In this document: positions 51,334-59,982 of the stretch, piece after piece
Position numbering within the stretch: position 1 is the stretch's first letter
Layout: each line of letters opens with the position of its first letter
Assembly: GCA_028824295.1 (NCBI GenBank)
Contig: JAPPED010000002.1
Coordinates: 1-64,000 of the forward strand
Reading direction: 5' to 3'
DNA length: 64,000 bases
Origin: Rhodospirillales bacterium
Lineage (GTDB): Bacteria > Pseudomonadota > Alphaproteobacteria > TMED109
The notes under the pieces: model-generated
Databases searched by the model: none
Told to the model about the DNA's origin: nothing
Seen by the model: only the letters and a program-made list of their open reading frames with translations
Translations under genes and position numbers: made by a program

Positions 51334-51906
51334 ATGGCTCGCCGCTTCCCCGTTGTTTGCTCCATTGCGTCCGCCGCGTTGCTTCCAGCTGTGGCGTCCG
51401 CGGAGAGCAACATGCCGCAGCTTCGCGTGGAAACGTTCGCATCCCAGATTTTCTGGTTGGTGGTCACGTTCTCGCTGCTCTACGTCGTGATCAGCCGGAT
51501 CGTGCTGCCGCAGGTGCGAACCACCCTGCGGGCCCGTGAAACGCGGATTGGCGCCGACAGGGAGCAGGCGGACGAGCTTCGCAAGGAAGCCGAAGCCGCG
51601 CACCACCGCGGGAGTGACGCGCTGGCGGCCGCGCGTGCCGACAGCGATCGGCTGCTCCGGGAAGCGCACGACAAAGCGGCCGAGACCTTCCGGACAGAAA
51701 CCCAGCGCCTGCAAGAGGCTCTGGAGAACGAGAGAGTCGAGGCGGAGGCCCGCATCGAAGCGAGTCGCGCGGTGGCGCTGCGGGACGCCGAGGCCGCGGC
51801 CGTAGAGCTCGTGCGGTCGCTCACCGGCAACCTGACGTCCGTGCAGATCGAGGATGCGGCCTTGTCCCGCGTCGTCGCACAGGCCGCCCGGGAAAAGACG
51901 CCATGA
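51334..51906 (+). CDS. atpF': ATP synthase F0 subunit b' (second stator subunit)
   Basis: This 190-residue protein has a signal-like N terminus, the membrane helix QIFWLVVTFSLLYVVISRIVLPQV, and a long charged helix (RARETRIGADREQADELRKEAEAAH and onward). It is the b' member of the b/b' heterodimer stator found in Alphaproteobacteria and cyanobacteria. The helix ends near VQIEDAALSRVV. ATG 51334 is preferred to the TTG at 51325. Its ATGA junction overlaps atpF. Confidence 0.92.
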   Translation: MARRFPVVCSIASAALLPAVASAESNMPQLRVETFASQIFWLVVTFSLLYVVISRIVLPQVRTTLRARETRIGADREQADELRKEAEAAHHRGSDALAAARADSDRLLREAHDKAAETFRTETQRLQEALENERVEAEARIEASRAVALRDAEAAAVELVRSLTGNLTSVQIEDAALSRVVAQAAREKTP

Positions 51907-52412
51907 CGTGGTCTGTGCTGGCCCAGGATCCGTCCTTCTGGGTCGCGATATCGTTCGTCCTGTTCGTAGGTGCCTTCGGGCGCCTGTTGTTTCGGAAGCT
52001 TGCCGCTGTCCTGGATGCACACCGGAACGCGGTACGCGATGAACTGGACAGCGCGGCAGCTCTCCATGCCGAAGCGCAGTCCCTCCGTGACCGCTATACC
52101 GACGAGGCCGCGGAGGCCGAGAAAACGGCCGGGGAGATTCGCGGCCGGGCGCAAGAGACCGCCGGGCAAATTGCCGCAGATTCAGATCAGCGGCTGCAGG
52201 CACACCTCTCCCGGATGCGTGCGCGCGCCACGGAAGAGATCGCCCGCACCGAGGAGGCCGCGCGGCAGATGTACCGGGAGCGGGTGGCCGACCTGGTGCT
52301 GGAAGCGTCGACTCGCCTGCTGCGCGAACGAATCGATGCCGAGACACAGCTTTCCCTCGTTCAGCAGACAGTTGACAGCCTTGGACAGTCACTGAAGCAG
52401 CGGCAAGCGTGA
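51903..52412 (+). CDS. atpF: ATP synthase F0 subunit b
   Basis: This 169-residue stator subunit has an N-terminal membrane helix ([20 protein letters not shown]) and then a long Glu/Ala/Arg-rich helix that reaches delta in F1 ([26 protein letters not shown]). It pairs with b' encoded just upstream, whose stop overlaps its start. The protein is the last F0 gene here; no F1 genes are in the window. Confidence 0.94.
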   Translation: MTWSVLAQDPSFWVAISFVLFVGAFGRLLFRKLAAVLDAHRNAVRDELDSAAALHAEAQSLRDRYTDEAAEAEKTAGEIRGRAQETAGQIAADSDQRLQAHLSRMRARATEEIARTEEAARQMYRERVADLVLEASTRLLRERIDAETQLSLVQQTVDSLGQSLKQRQA

Positions 52413-52449
52413 GACCCTCTGCGGTGAACTTGCCCCCTGCCTGCCCCAA

Positions 52450-53019
52450 ATGATGTCCATGTCCGAGACCCCGAAAGTCAAAACGCCTTGGCATGGGACC
52501 ACGGTACTGTCGGTTCGGCGGGCTGGAGCGGTGGTCATTGCCGGAGACGGGCAGGTAACCCAGGGCGACACCGTCATCAAGGCCAACGCCCGCAAGGTGC
52601 GCCGCCTGGCCGGAGGCGCCGTGCTGGCGGGATTTGCGGGTGCCACCGCCGACGCCTTCACGCTCTTCGATCGGCTGGACGCCAAGCTCGAGCGGCATCC
52701 GGGCCAGTTGATGCGGGCATGTGTCGAATTGGCGCGCGACTGGCGAACCGACCGGTACCTTCGCCGCCTGGAGGCAGTCATGGCAGTTGCGGATCGCGAA
52801 GTGTCACTGCTGGTATCCGGTGTCGGCGATGTTGTGGAACCGGCGGACGGCCTCATCGGCATCGGCTCTGGAGGAGGTTTCGCCCTGGCTGCGGCCCGCG
52901 CCCTGAGCGAAGTCGAGGGGCTCGATGCCGAAGAGATCGCCCGGCGGTCGCTGGCCGTCGCTGCGGAACTCTGCATCTACACGAACCACCAGATTTCAGT
53001 CGAAGTCATCCACCAATGA
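52450..53019 (+). CDS. hslV: ATP-dependent protease subunit HslV
   Basis: This 189-residue precursor is the proteasome-like peptidase of the HslVU complex. The active-site Thr is exposed after processing at [10 protein letters not shown] (mature chain starts about residue 17). [22 protein letters not shown] and [14 protein letters not shown] are family signatures. The start is uncertain: ATG codons at 52450, 52453 and 52459 all precede the propeptide and none has a clear ribosome binding site. It follows atpF after 37 bases, so it may be cotranscribed with F0. The hslU ATGA overlaps its stop. Confidence 0.94.
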   Translation: MMSMSETPKVKTPWHGTTVLSVRRAGAVVIAGDGQVTQGDTVIKANARKVRRLAGGAVLAGFAGATADAFTLFDRLDAKLERHPGQLMRACVELARDWRTDRYLRRLEAVMAVADREVSLLVSGVGDVVEPADGLIGIGSGGGFALAAARALSEVEGLDAEEIARRSLAVAAELCIYTNHQISVEVIHQ

Positions 53020-54323
53020 CGGCGTTCACACCACGCGAGATCGTCGCGGAACTCGACCGTTTCATCGTCGGCCAGCGGGCCGCAAAGCGGTCGGTGGCCA
53101 TCGCGCTTCGGAATCGCTGGCGCCGCCAGCAGCTGGAACCGCCGCTGCGTGAGGAAATCCTCCCCAAGAACATTCTGATGATGGGGCCCACCGGTGTCGG
53201 CAAGACCGAGATTGCGCGTCGGCTCGCGAAGCTGGCGCAAGCTCCGTTCATCAAGGTGGAGGCGACGAAGTTCACGGAAGTGGGCTACGTCGGTCGCGAC
53301 GTCGAGTCGATCATCCGCGATCTGGTCGAGAGCGCGATCATGATCACGCGGACCAGATTGCAGCATGAGGTGGCAACGCGCGCCGAGGCAGCTGCCGAGA
53401 AACGCGTCATCGATGTCCTTGCGGGGCCGTCGGCCTCGCGTGACACCCGCCAAAAGATGCGCGACAAACTTCGGTCCGGCCAGCTTGATGAGCAGGAAAT
53501 CGAAATCGAGGTGAGCGAGAGCCCCGGCGGGTTCCCCTCATTCGAACTGCCGGGCGTGCCCGGAACACACGTCGGCATGGTCAACCTGGGGGAACTGCTG
53601 GGCAAGTCGTTCGGCAATGTCACGCAGAAGCGTCGCATGACGGTGGGCGAAAGCCACAACGTCCTGCTCGAGGAAGAAAGCAATCGGTTGATCGACGACG
53701 ATGAACTGCATCGCACCGCAATCGACGCGGTGGAACAGAACGGAATCGTGTTTCTGGACGAGATCGACAAGATCACGCGCGCCGAGGACCGCGCCGGAGC
53801 GGATGTGAGCCGAGAGGGCGTGCAACGCGACCTTCTGCCGCTGATCGAGGGCACGGTGGTACCCACCAAGCACGGTCAGGTCAGAACCGGTCACATCTTG
53901 TTCATCGCCTCTGGAGCTTTTCACCTCGCCAAACCGTCCGACCTGCTGCCCGAACTGCAGGGCCGCCTCCCCATCAGGGTAAGCCTAGACCCGTTGTCCG
54001 AAGCCGACCTGGTTCGCATCCTCACCGAACCGGAGAACAGCTTGACCCGGCAATATGAGGCATTGCTCGCGACCGACGGCGTCAAGCTGGAATTCCGGGA
54101 CGACGGCATCAGTGCCCTGGCCAGATTGGCGGCCGAGGCCAATCACACGGTCGAGAATATCGGCGCGCGCCGACTCCACACGATTTGCGAGCGGCTGCTT
54201 GAGGACATCAGTTTCTCAGCCACGGATCGGTCGGATGAAGTAGTGACCATCGACGAGCAGTTTGTGCTCAAGACCCTCAGCGACGAAATTGACCAGAGCG
54301 ATCTGAACCGATTTATTCTGTGA
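53016..54323 (+). CDS. hslU: ATP-dependent unfoldase HslU
   Basis: This 435-residue AAA+ protein starts at ATG 53016 ([20 protein letters not shown]), overlapping hslV. Walker A is [19 protein letters not shown], Walker B is [11 protein letters not shown], and the pore and [14 protein letters not shown] signatures are complete. It ends RFIL, the C-terminal tail that docks in HslV. The inserted I-domain (about residues 110-230) is present. It unfolds substrates for HslV during stress. Confidence 0.96.
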   Translation: MTAFTPREIVAELDRFIVGQRAAKRSVAIALRNRWRRQQLEPPLREEILPKNILMMGPTGVGKTEIARRLAKLAQAPFIKVEATKFTEVGYVGRDVESIIRDLVESAIMITRTRLQHEVATRAEAAAEKRVIDVLAGPSASRDTRQKMRDKLRSGQLDEQEIEIEVSESPGGFPSFELPGVPGTHVGMVNLGELLGKSFGNVTQKRRMTVGESHNVLLEEESNRLIDDDELHRTAIDAVEQNGIVFLDEIDKITRAEDRAGADVSREGVQRDLLPLIEGTVVPTKHGQVRTGHILFIASGAFHLAKPSDLLPELQGRLPIRVSLDPLSEADLVRILTEPENSLTRQYEALLATDGVKLEFRDDGISALARLAAEANHTVENIGARRLHTICERLLEDISFSATDRSDEVVTIDEQFVLKTLSDEIDQSDLNRFIL

Positions 54324-54345
54324 TGCGCTGATCCGCGCAAGCTTC

Positions 54346-54391
54346 GGATTGCCGGAAGCCATCGACTGCGGGAAGTGCAGCGCGGCAATCC
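54346..54391 (+). terminator. Probable terminator of the hslVU transcript
   Basis: GGATTGCCG (54346-54354) is perfectly complementary to CGGCAATCC (54383-54391), with a smaller CTGC/GCAG hairpin inside the loop, 23 bases after the hslU stop. A pyrimidine run with several T follows (CTCCCCCTTTCCTCT), so this is the best terminator candidate of the window. Confidence 0.5.
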
Positions 54392-54531
54392 CTCCCCCTT
54401 TCCTCTGCCAGACGCGACTCGGCATCGGCGGATCAGGGAGGGGCATCGCCCCCACCATGTTCGCCGTCCGCGCGTCCCGCCCGAATCGCCCTGCAATATA
54501 TTGTGCCTTTGCGTAGAAGAGGATACGGCGA

Positions 54532-55839
54532 ATGACGGAAGAGAGGCTTGAAGACCACCCGCAGCGCTATGCGCTGTCGAACGAGTTGCATGCCCGTCCT
54601 TTCCCTGAATTGCGCGCTCCGTGTCACGCCGTAGTCCTCGCCATCAAGCAGTCCGGCCAAGCTGAGAATCGCGGCCCGGAAGCCGACCGGGCGCATCTCC
54701 ATGAACTATTGAATCGACACGGAGCGGATCATCCCCCTCCGGATGGCAACCATTTTTCAGGTCGACTCGGCCGCAATCTGCTGAAATGGGAACGTCACAC
54801 CGAATTCGTGACCTATACGATCTATGCCGATGGTGTGGCCGGGGTTCCGTTTACCGGCTCCATCTCGACGACGTTCCCTCGTGACTGGCTCAATCGGGCC
54901 CCCGGCAAGGTTCTCACGTCCGTGCTGGTCAGGGTCGAGCTGGCCGAATCAGTGCCTGAGCTCGGCGAGGCCGACTATGCCCGGATGCGGGATTGGTTCG
55001 TGCCGGAAAGCCTCGCCATGTCCAGCGTTGTCGACCAACAGGCCATAGCTGCCAGCGACTTCCGCATCGATACGGCGGGGCACGTCCGGTTTGCGCTGCT
55101 GGCGCGGTCCGATATCGGCCCGCGCCGACTTGGGCGAATCGTCCAACGACTTGTGGAGATCGAGACCTACAAGTCCATGGCGATGCTGGCCTTGCCGGTG
55201 GCGCGTGAGGTAGCCGCACGCGTAGCGGAACTCGATCGGGAAATGACCTCGCTGGTCCGAACCATGGTCACATCCGGCGGCGGCGAAGCCGAGACGCTGG
55301 ACAGGCTTCTCTCGATGTCTGCTGAAATCGAGGCTCTCTCATCGTCCTCGGCGTTTCGTTTCGGCGCTGCTGAAGCCTATGCGGCCATTGTGCACGAACG
55401 CATCGGTGCACTACGGGAAGAGCGGGTAATGGGCCGGCAAACCCTGGCAGAGTTCATGTTGCGGCGTTTTGATCCCGCGATGCGAACCTGCACCTCCGCC
55501 AAGAGCCGATTGGACGAACTCTCTCAGCGTGCGACGCGAGCAGCCACGCTGCTGCGCACGCGCGTCGAAGTGAACATCGCGGCACAGAACCGGAGCCTTC
55601 TCAAGAGCATGGATCGACGAGCTGCCCTCCAGTTGCGGCTGCAGCAAATGGTCGAGGGGTTATCGGTCGTCGCCATCAGCTACTACGCCGTCAGTCTCAC
55701 CGGGTACATCCTCGCCCCGATCTCTCAGCATCTGGACGCCGACGAGGCGCAACTCCAGGCAATGGTCGCAATCCCGATCATCGGCGTCGTTTGGTGGATG
55801 ATCCGGAGGCTGCGCCTGCGCGCGGCGGAACGCCTGTAA
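54532..55839 (+). CDS. DUF3422 family membrane protein
   Basis: This 435-residue protein starts ATG 54532 behind GAGG and matches DUF3422 (DHPQRYALSNELHARPFPEL, HFSGRLGRNLLKWERHTEFVTYTIY). The middle contains FRIDTAGHVRFALLARSDIGPRRLGRIVQRLVEIETYKSMAMLALPVAREV and coiled-coil-like helices. Two C-terminal transmembrane helices (LSVVAISYYAVSLTGYILAP and MVAIPIIGVVWWMI) resemble a magnesium-transporter-like end. Its function is not known. A TATATT -10-like box lies about 30 bases upstream at 54497-54502. Confidence 0.88.
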   Translation: MTEERLEDHPQRYALSNELHARPFPELRAPCHAVVLAIKQSGQAENRGPEADRAHLHELLNRHGADHPPPDGNHFSGRLGRNLLKWERHTEFVTYTIYADGVAGVPFTGSISTTFPRDWLNRAPGKVLTSVLVRVELAESVPELGEADYARMRDWFVPESLAMSSVVDQQAIAASDFRIDTAGHVRFALLARSDIGPRRLGRIVQRLVEIETYKSMAMLALPVAREVAARVAELDREMTSLVRTMVTSGGGEAETLDRLLSMSAEIEALSSSSAFRFGAAEAYAAIVHERIGALREERVMGRQTLAEFMLRRFDPAMRTCTSAKSRLDELSQRATRAATLLRTRVEVNIAAQNRSLLKSMDRRAALQLRLQQMVEGLSVVAISYYAVSLTGYILAPISQHLDADEAQLQAMVAIPIIGVVWWMIRRLRLRAAERL

Positions 55840-55867
55840 GCGGTCATGACTGTAGGTTTCCGTAGCA

Positions 55868-55901
55868 GATCATTTGATCACTGTATGATCTTACTGTGAT
55901 C
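55868..55901. repeat. GATC-containing short tandem units
   Basis: Four GATC sites lie at 55868, 55876, 55887 and 55898. The last three start units of 11 bases: TGATCACTGTA, TGATCTTACTG, TGATCTTTGGC. The spacing is one helical turn, as in iteron-like or regulator binding arrays. The stretch is AT-rich compared with its surroundings and lies upstream of the DUF2461 gene. Confidence 0.45.
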
Positions 55902-55996
55902 TTTGGCGGGCGGCGCGTAGTTGTGTTGGCGCTCACCGTTGTCAGATCGCTCTACCGCCTGCCCACAATCTATCCGGTACCCTCGAAAGACACGTC

Positions 55997-56683
55997 ATGA
56001 CGTCGAGCCAGATCTCTCCCTCACTCTTTGATTTCCTGCGTGACCTCAAGGCCAACAACGACCGGCCATGGTTCGAGGCAAACAGGGAGCGCTACCAGTC
56101 TGAAGTGCGTGACCCGATGCTTGAATTCATCGGGGCGTTTGCAGAGCCGCTTTCCGAAATCAGCCCGCATTTTCGCGCCGACACGCGGCCACATGGCGGC
56201 TCCCTATTCCGGATCTACCGTGACACGCGCTTCTCCAAGGACAAGACACCCTACAAGGTCAACGTCGGCGCACACTTTCGTCATGTCGCCGGCCGGGACG
56301 CGCACGCGCCGGGCTTCTATCTCCATCTGGAGCCAGACGCGTGCTTCGCGGGCTGCGGCGTGTGGCGTCCCGATAGCGGAACGCTTGGACGCATTCGTGA
56401 CGCGATCGTTGATCGTTCAGAGGAATGGGTGTCAATCACGACGGATTCCTCCTTCCAGGACGTTTTTGAACTCAGGGGCCAGTCGCTCAGGCGTCCACCG
56501 AGGGGTTACGATCCCGAGCACCCGTTGATTGAAGACCTCAAGCGCAAGGACTTCATTGCATTGGCAACCTTCTCCGAGTCTGATGCAGTCAAGCCCGAGT
56601 TCTTCCGTCAATTTGTCTCCATAGCCCAAGAGGGCTCCGGCTTTGTTCGATTCTTGTCGCACGCCGTTGGAGTTCCCTGCTAG
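55997..56683 (+). CDS. DUF2461 (TIGR02453) family protein
   Basis: This 228-residue protein matches DUF2461: FDFLRDLKANNDRPWFEANRERYQSEV at the N terminus, then HGGSLFRIYRDTRFSKDKTPYKVNVGAHFRH and APGFYLHLEPDACFAGCGVWRPDSGTL. The family is widespread in bacteria and has no established biochemical role known to me. The sequence has no signal peptide or membrane helix, so it should be cytosolic. It is preceded by the GATC-unit array and followed after 33 bases by the metallo-beta-lactamase-fold gene. Confidence 0.87.
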   Translation: MTSSQISPSLFDFLRDLKANNDRPWFEANRERYQSEVRDPMLEFIGAFAEPLSEISPHFRADTRPHGGSLFRIYRDTRFSKDKTPYKVNVGAHFRHVAGRDAHAPGFYLHLEPDACFAGCGVWRPDSGTLGRIRDAIVDRSEEWVSITTDSSFQDVFELRGQSLRRPPRGYDPEHPLIEDLKRKDFIALATFSESDAVKPEFFRQFVSIAQEGSGFVRFLSHAVGVPC

Positions 56684-56716
56684 AGCTCCCGCAACACGCC
56701 TTACGGAAAGTTACCC

Positions 56717-57517
56717 ATGACCGACACCTGGGAAGTCACCGCGATCCGCTACGGAACGCATGCGAACCGGAAGCGCCATGAAAACTTCATCGGGGCGGAC
56801 CCGCACGAAGGAAACATGCCGCTCGACTACTTCGTTTGGCTGATACGAAATGAAGAGCGATCAATTGTGGTGGATGTCGGCTTCGATGAGGCTGAGGGCA
56901 AGCGGCGCGGCCGGACCGTGGAACGGGCCCCCCGTGACGGACTGGCCATGCTTGGGGTTGACAGCGCCAAGGTGCGCGACGTCATCATCACACACCTGCA
57001 CTATGACCATGCCGGCACGATCGAGCACTTCGCCGAGGCCAACTTCCACCTACAGGAGCGAGAAATGCACTTTGCGACGGGCCCGTACATGGCGCGCCGC
57101 ACGTTCGCCACGCCGTATACACCGGATCACGTGTGCAACTTGGTCCGGAAGGCCTTCCAGGGAAGGGTCGTGTTTCATGACGGTGATCGGGAGATCGCCC
57201 CCGGGGTGTCCGTACATCTTCTTGGCGGCCACACCATGGGCCTGCAGTGCGTTCGGGTGCGAACTCGAAGAGGATGGGTCGTACTTGCCTCCGATGCCGC
57301 GCATTTCTTTGAAAACATGGAACAATCTGCGCCGTTCCCGATCGTCTTTTCCGTCGCAGACATGCTCAAGGGGCACGATCGAATCGCCGGCCTTGCCGAC
57401 AGCGCCGGCCACATCGTTCCCGGCCATGATCCGTTGGTGACAACGATCTACCCAGCTTATAGCGACGCCTTGAAGGGGATTGTCTTCCGGCTAGACGTCG
57501 ATCCCAGCAGTCGCTAG
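56717..57517 (+). CDS. Metallo-beta-lactamase-fold hydrolase, lactonase-like
   Basis: This 266-residue protein has the binuclear metal motif THLHYDHAGTIEHF (HxHxDH) plus LLGGHTMGLQ, LASDAAHFF and IVPGHDPL, the remaining ligands. The layout resembles N-acyl-homoserine lactonases and related quorum-quenching or lactone-hydrolysing MBL proteins. It has no signal peptide. The substrate cannot be predicted; AHL hydrolysis is only one option. The gene is convergent with mnmG, with a parS site between them. Confidence 0.86.
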   Translation: MTDTWEVTAIRYGTHANRKRHENFIGADPHEGNMPLDYFVWLIRNEERSIVVDVGFDEAEGKRRGRTVERAPRDGLAMLGVDSAKVRDVIITHLHYDHAGTIEHFAEANFHLQEREMHFATGPYMARRTFATPYTPDHVCNLVRKAFQGRVVFHDGDREIAPGVSVHLLGGHTMGLQCVRVRTRRGWVVLASDAAHFFENMEQSAPFPIVFSVADMLKGHDRIAGLADSAGHIVPGHDPLVTTIYPAYSDALKGIVFRLDVDPSSR

Positions 57518-57622
57518 AGCCAGACCCGGCCCCAACTTTGGCATTCGGTGCCTTCTTGCCGACGTCCGACCGACTCCGGGTTCGTTACAGCGGTCCGCGG
57601 CCCCTTGTTATGTCGGGACCCA

Positions 57623-57638
57623 TGTTTCACGTGAAACA
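57623..57638. promoter_or_regulatory. parS centromere site 1
   Basis: TGTTTCACGTGAAACA is a perfect 16-base copy of the bacterial parS consensus bound by ParB (Spo0J). It lies 28 bases past the mnmG stop, in the gap between mnmG and the convergent MBL gene. ParB loads here and spreads with CTP to segregate the origin region. Confidence 0.95.
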
Positions 57639-57665
57639 TTCCGCTGCAGACACGAGCACGTCTGC

Positions 57666-59546
57666 TCATGCCCGGATAGACATCTTCCGCAGGTGGGCGA
57701 CGACCGCCGTCAAAGCCGCCGGGGTTACACCGGGTAAGCGCGAAGCTGACGCCAAGGTCGACGGGCGGCCCGCTTGCAATGCCTCGGTTGCCTCAGCGGA
57801 CAGGCCGCCGACTGAGTCGTAGTCAATGCTGTCGGGAAGCTGGACGGCCGCGTCGCGCCGGTAGGCACGAATGTCTTCGTCTTGTCGCGCCCTGTAGGGA
57901 GCGTACAGCGCGTCGGCCTCCAGAATGCCATGCACTGACGCGTCAATGGCGTTCAGCTCTGGGCAGATCTGAGCAAGCTTCACAATGGTCACGCCGGGAT
58001 GGCCCAGATACTTCATGGCCGATCGACGTCCGCCGTCATCAGAAGCTGCGATGCCGTGACGCCGCACCGACGATGTACTGACCCTAGTTTCCTGGAGCAG
58101 CTGGCGCGCCGTCTCAAGCTTGGCTGACTTCTCGGCGAATAGGCGTGAGCGCAAGGTTCCGACAACGCCTGCCGCCTCACCTTTTCGGGTCAGGCGTTCG
58201 TCGGCATTGTCAGCCCGCAAATGCAGCCGGTATTCCGAGCGCGACGTGAGCATGCGGTAAGGCTCGGGCGCGCCCCTGGTCGTGAGATCATCAATCAAGA
58301 CACCGATATATGCCTCGGCCCGGTCCAACACGAACGCGTGACGGCCTGACGAATGACCCGCCGCATTGATGCCGGCGACCACACCTTGTGCGGCTGCCTC
58401 TTCGTAACCGGTTGTGCCATTGATCTGGCCCGCGAAATACAGCCCGCGGATCCGCTTGGTTTCCAACGTTGGATGCAGTTCCCGAGGGTCGACGTAGTCG
58501 TACTCGATGGCGTACCCCGGACGAACCATACGCACGGTTTCCAGCCCCTTGATCAACGAAAGCATCTGTTCCTGGACTGGCGCCGGTAATGACGTTGAAA
58601 TTCCGTTGGGATAAATCGTTGAATCCTCATAACCTTCCGGCTCGAGAAAGATCTGGTGCCGCGGCCGCGAAGCAAACCGCACGACCTTGTCCTCGATTGA
58701 TGGGCAGTATCGTGGTCCGCTTCCCTCAATTTGGCCCGAATGCATCGGTGTCCGGTGCAGGTTGTCCCGAACCAACCGATGCATTGCATCGTTCGTCCAG
58801 GTGATATGGCACGGGATCTGTGGTCGGTGAATTCGCTGAGTCATGAGCGACAGTGGTTCCGGTACAGGATCCCCTTCCTGCACCTCCAGATCGCTCCAGT
58901 GGATGGTTGTGCCGTCCAGACGAGGCGGCGTGCCGGTCTTCAATCGGCCCATTCGAAATCCGGACGCAGCGAGACGTTCGGCGAGTCGCGTGGCAGGAGC
59001 CTCGCCGGCACGACCAGCAGGAGTCCGTGACTCGCCCACGTGGATCATGCCCCTCAGGAACGTTCCAGTGGCTATGACGACGGCGCCCGCCCGGAGCGTC
59101 CTGCCATCTCCCAATACGATTCCGGTGACCTGCCGATCTCGGTCTTGCACGAGATCTTCAACGGATCCTTCCACGATCTCGAGATTCGCCTGTTCGCGCA
59201 GCAAATCCTGCATGGCCGCGCGATACAGCTTCCGGTCCGCCTGGCATCTCGGTCCGTGCACTGCCGGCCCGCGACTGCGGTTCAGCACGCGGAACTGCAT
59301 GCCGGCCAAGTCTGCAGCGCGGGCAATCAGTCCATCCAACGCATCGACCTCGCGCATGAGGTGACCTTTGCCCACACCGCCAAATGCCGGGTTACACGAC
59401 ATGGCGCCGACGGTAGAGAAGCTGTGGGTGACCAGGCCTGTTCGGGCCCCCATGCGCGCAGCGGCCGCAGCTGCCTCACAGCCGGCGTGCCCGCCCCCGA
59501 CAACTAAGACATCGAACCGCTGTGGGTCGATCAAATTCTTCCGCAT
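57666..59546 (-). CDS. mnmG: tRNA uridine-5-carboxymethylaminomethyl modification enzyme MnmG
   Basis: This 626-residue FAD protein acts with MnmE to modify the wobble uridine. The FAD-binding motif [22 protein letters not shown] is near the N terminus. [25 protein letters not shown], the two CxxG-like redox cysteines, [13 protein letters not shown] and [16 protein letters not shown] are family signatures. Length is normal. The usual rsmG-parA-parB downstream and mnmE upstream are missing from the window. ATG 59546 follows AGATAGG. parS sites lie on both sides. Confidence 0.96.
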   Translation of the reverse strand: MRKNLIDPQRFDVLVVGGGHAGCEAAAAAARMGARTGLVTHSFSTVGAMSCNPAFGGVGKGHLMREVDALDGLIARAADLAGMQFRVLNRSRGPAVHGPRCQADRKLYRAAMQDLLREQANLEIVEGSVEDLVQDRDRQVTGIVLGDGRTLRAGAVVIATGTFLRGMIHVGESRTPAGRAGEAPATRLAERLAASGFRMGRLKTGTPPRLDGTTIHWSDLEVQEGDPVPEPLSLMTQRIHRPQIPCHITWTNDAMHRLVRDNLHRTPMHSGQIEGSGPRYCPSIEDKVVRFASRPRHQIFLEPEGYEDSTIYPNGISTSLPAPVQEQMLSLIKGLETVRMVRPGYAIEYDYVDPRELHPTLETKRIRGLYFAGQINGTTGYEEAAAQGVVAGINAAGHSSGRHAFVLDRAEAYIGVLIDDLTTRGAPEPYRMLTSRSEYRLHLRADNADERLTRKGEAAGVVGTLRSRLFAEKSAKLETARQLLQETRVSTSSVRRHGIAASDDGGRRSAMKYLGHPGVTIVKLAQICPELNAIDASVHGILEADALYAPYRARQDEDIRAYRRDAAVQLPDSIDYDSVGGLSAEATEALQAGRPSTLASASRLPGVTPAALTAVVAHLRKMSIRA

Positions 59547-59648
59547 TGGAACCTATCTGCTGGCTGGACGACTCTCTCCCCGACGCCTGTGCACGTCACG
59601 GCATACCGATGCTTCGGGATCCATATCGAGTAGTGCCCAAACCGGCGG

Positions 59649-59756
59649 CTACCAGTGGCCGAAAGACCGCCACCAGACCCACGTCGCCCAGATGCAGGCC
59701 GCGACGAACAGCGACACCAGGCACGAACGGGCCAGCACGTCGAGAACTTCAACCAT
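59649..59756 (-). CDS. Small Trp-rich single-span membrane protein, novel
   Basis: This 35-codon ORF starts at ATG 59756, eight bases after GGTGAGG, and ends TAG 59649. The N-terminal nine residues (MVEVLDVLA) are amphipathic, residues 10-28 form a hydrophobic helix (RSCLVSLFVAACIWATWVW), and the C-terminal WRSFGHW is Trp- and His-bearing. It is too short for most gene callers. It lies 102 bases upstream of mnmG on the same strand and 89 bases from parS site 2. I do not recognise a family. Good ribosome binding site and membrane-helix hydropathy are the support. Confidence 0.5.
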   Translation of the reverse strand: MVEVLDVLARSCLVSLFVAACIWATWVWWRSFGHW

Positions 59757-59844
59757 ACGCTAATCCTCACCCAGGTTGATCAACCCAACACTCCTGTGTC
59801 CACGGAAGCCAAGCGATTGGGGCACCAAGGCATACAATCCCCGA

Positions 59845-59860
59845 TGTTTCACGTGAAACA
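59845..59860. promoter_or_regulatory. parS centromere site 2
   Basis: A second perfect TGTTTCACGTGAAACA lies upstream of mnmG. The palindrome extends to 24 bases (59841-59864, outer CCGA/TCGG). The two sites are 2.2 kb apart and flank mnmG and the small membrane ORF. A half site (CGTTTCACG) follows near 59925. Confidence 0.95.
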
Positions 59861-59982
59861 TCGGCATGCTTTCCAGCCAAACCCTACCCGACACCCTGCG
59901 GCAGGAAGGACAATTTTCCCTCACGTTTCACGGAATCCCGGCGTCTCGCCAGTTGAAGCGCGATTCGCGAGTGGTGACGCCG

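Noticed and set aside
59925-59940. Third parS-like site (CGTTTCACGGAATCCC)
   Set aside because: Only the left half matches the consensus; about 10 of 16 bases agree, which is too few for ParB nucleation.
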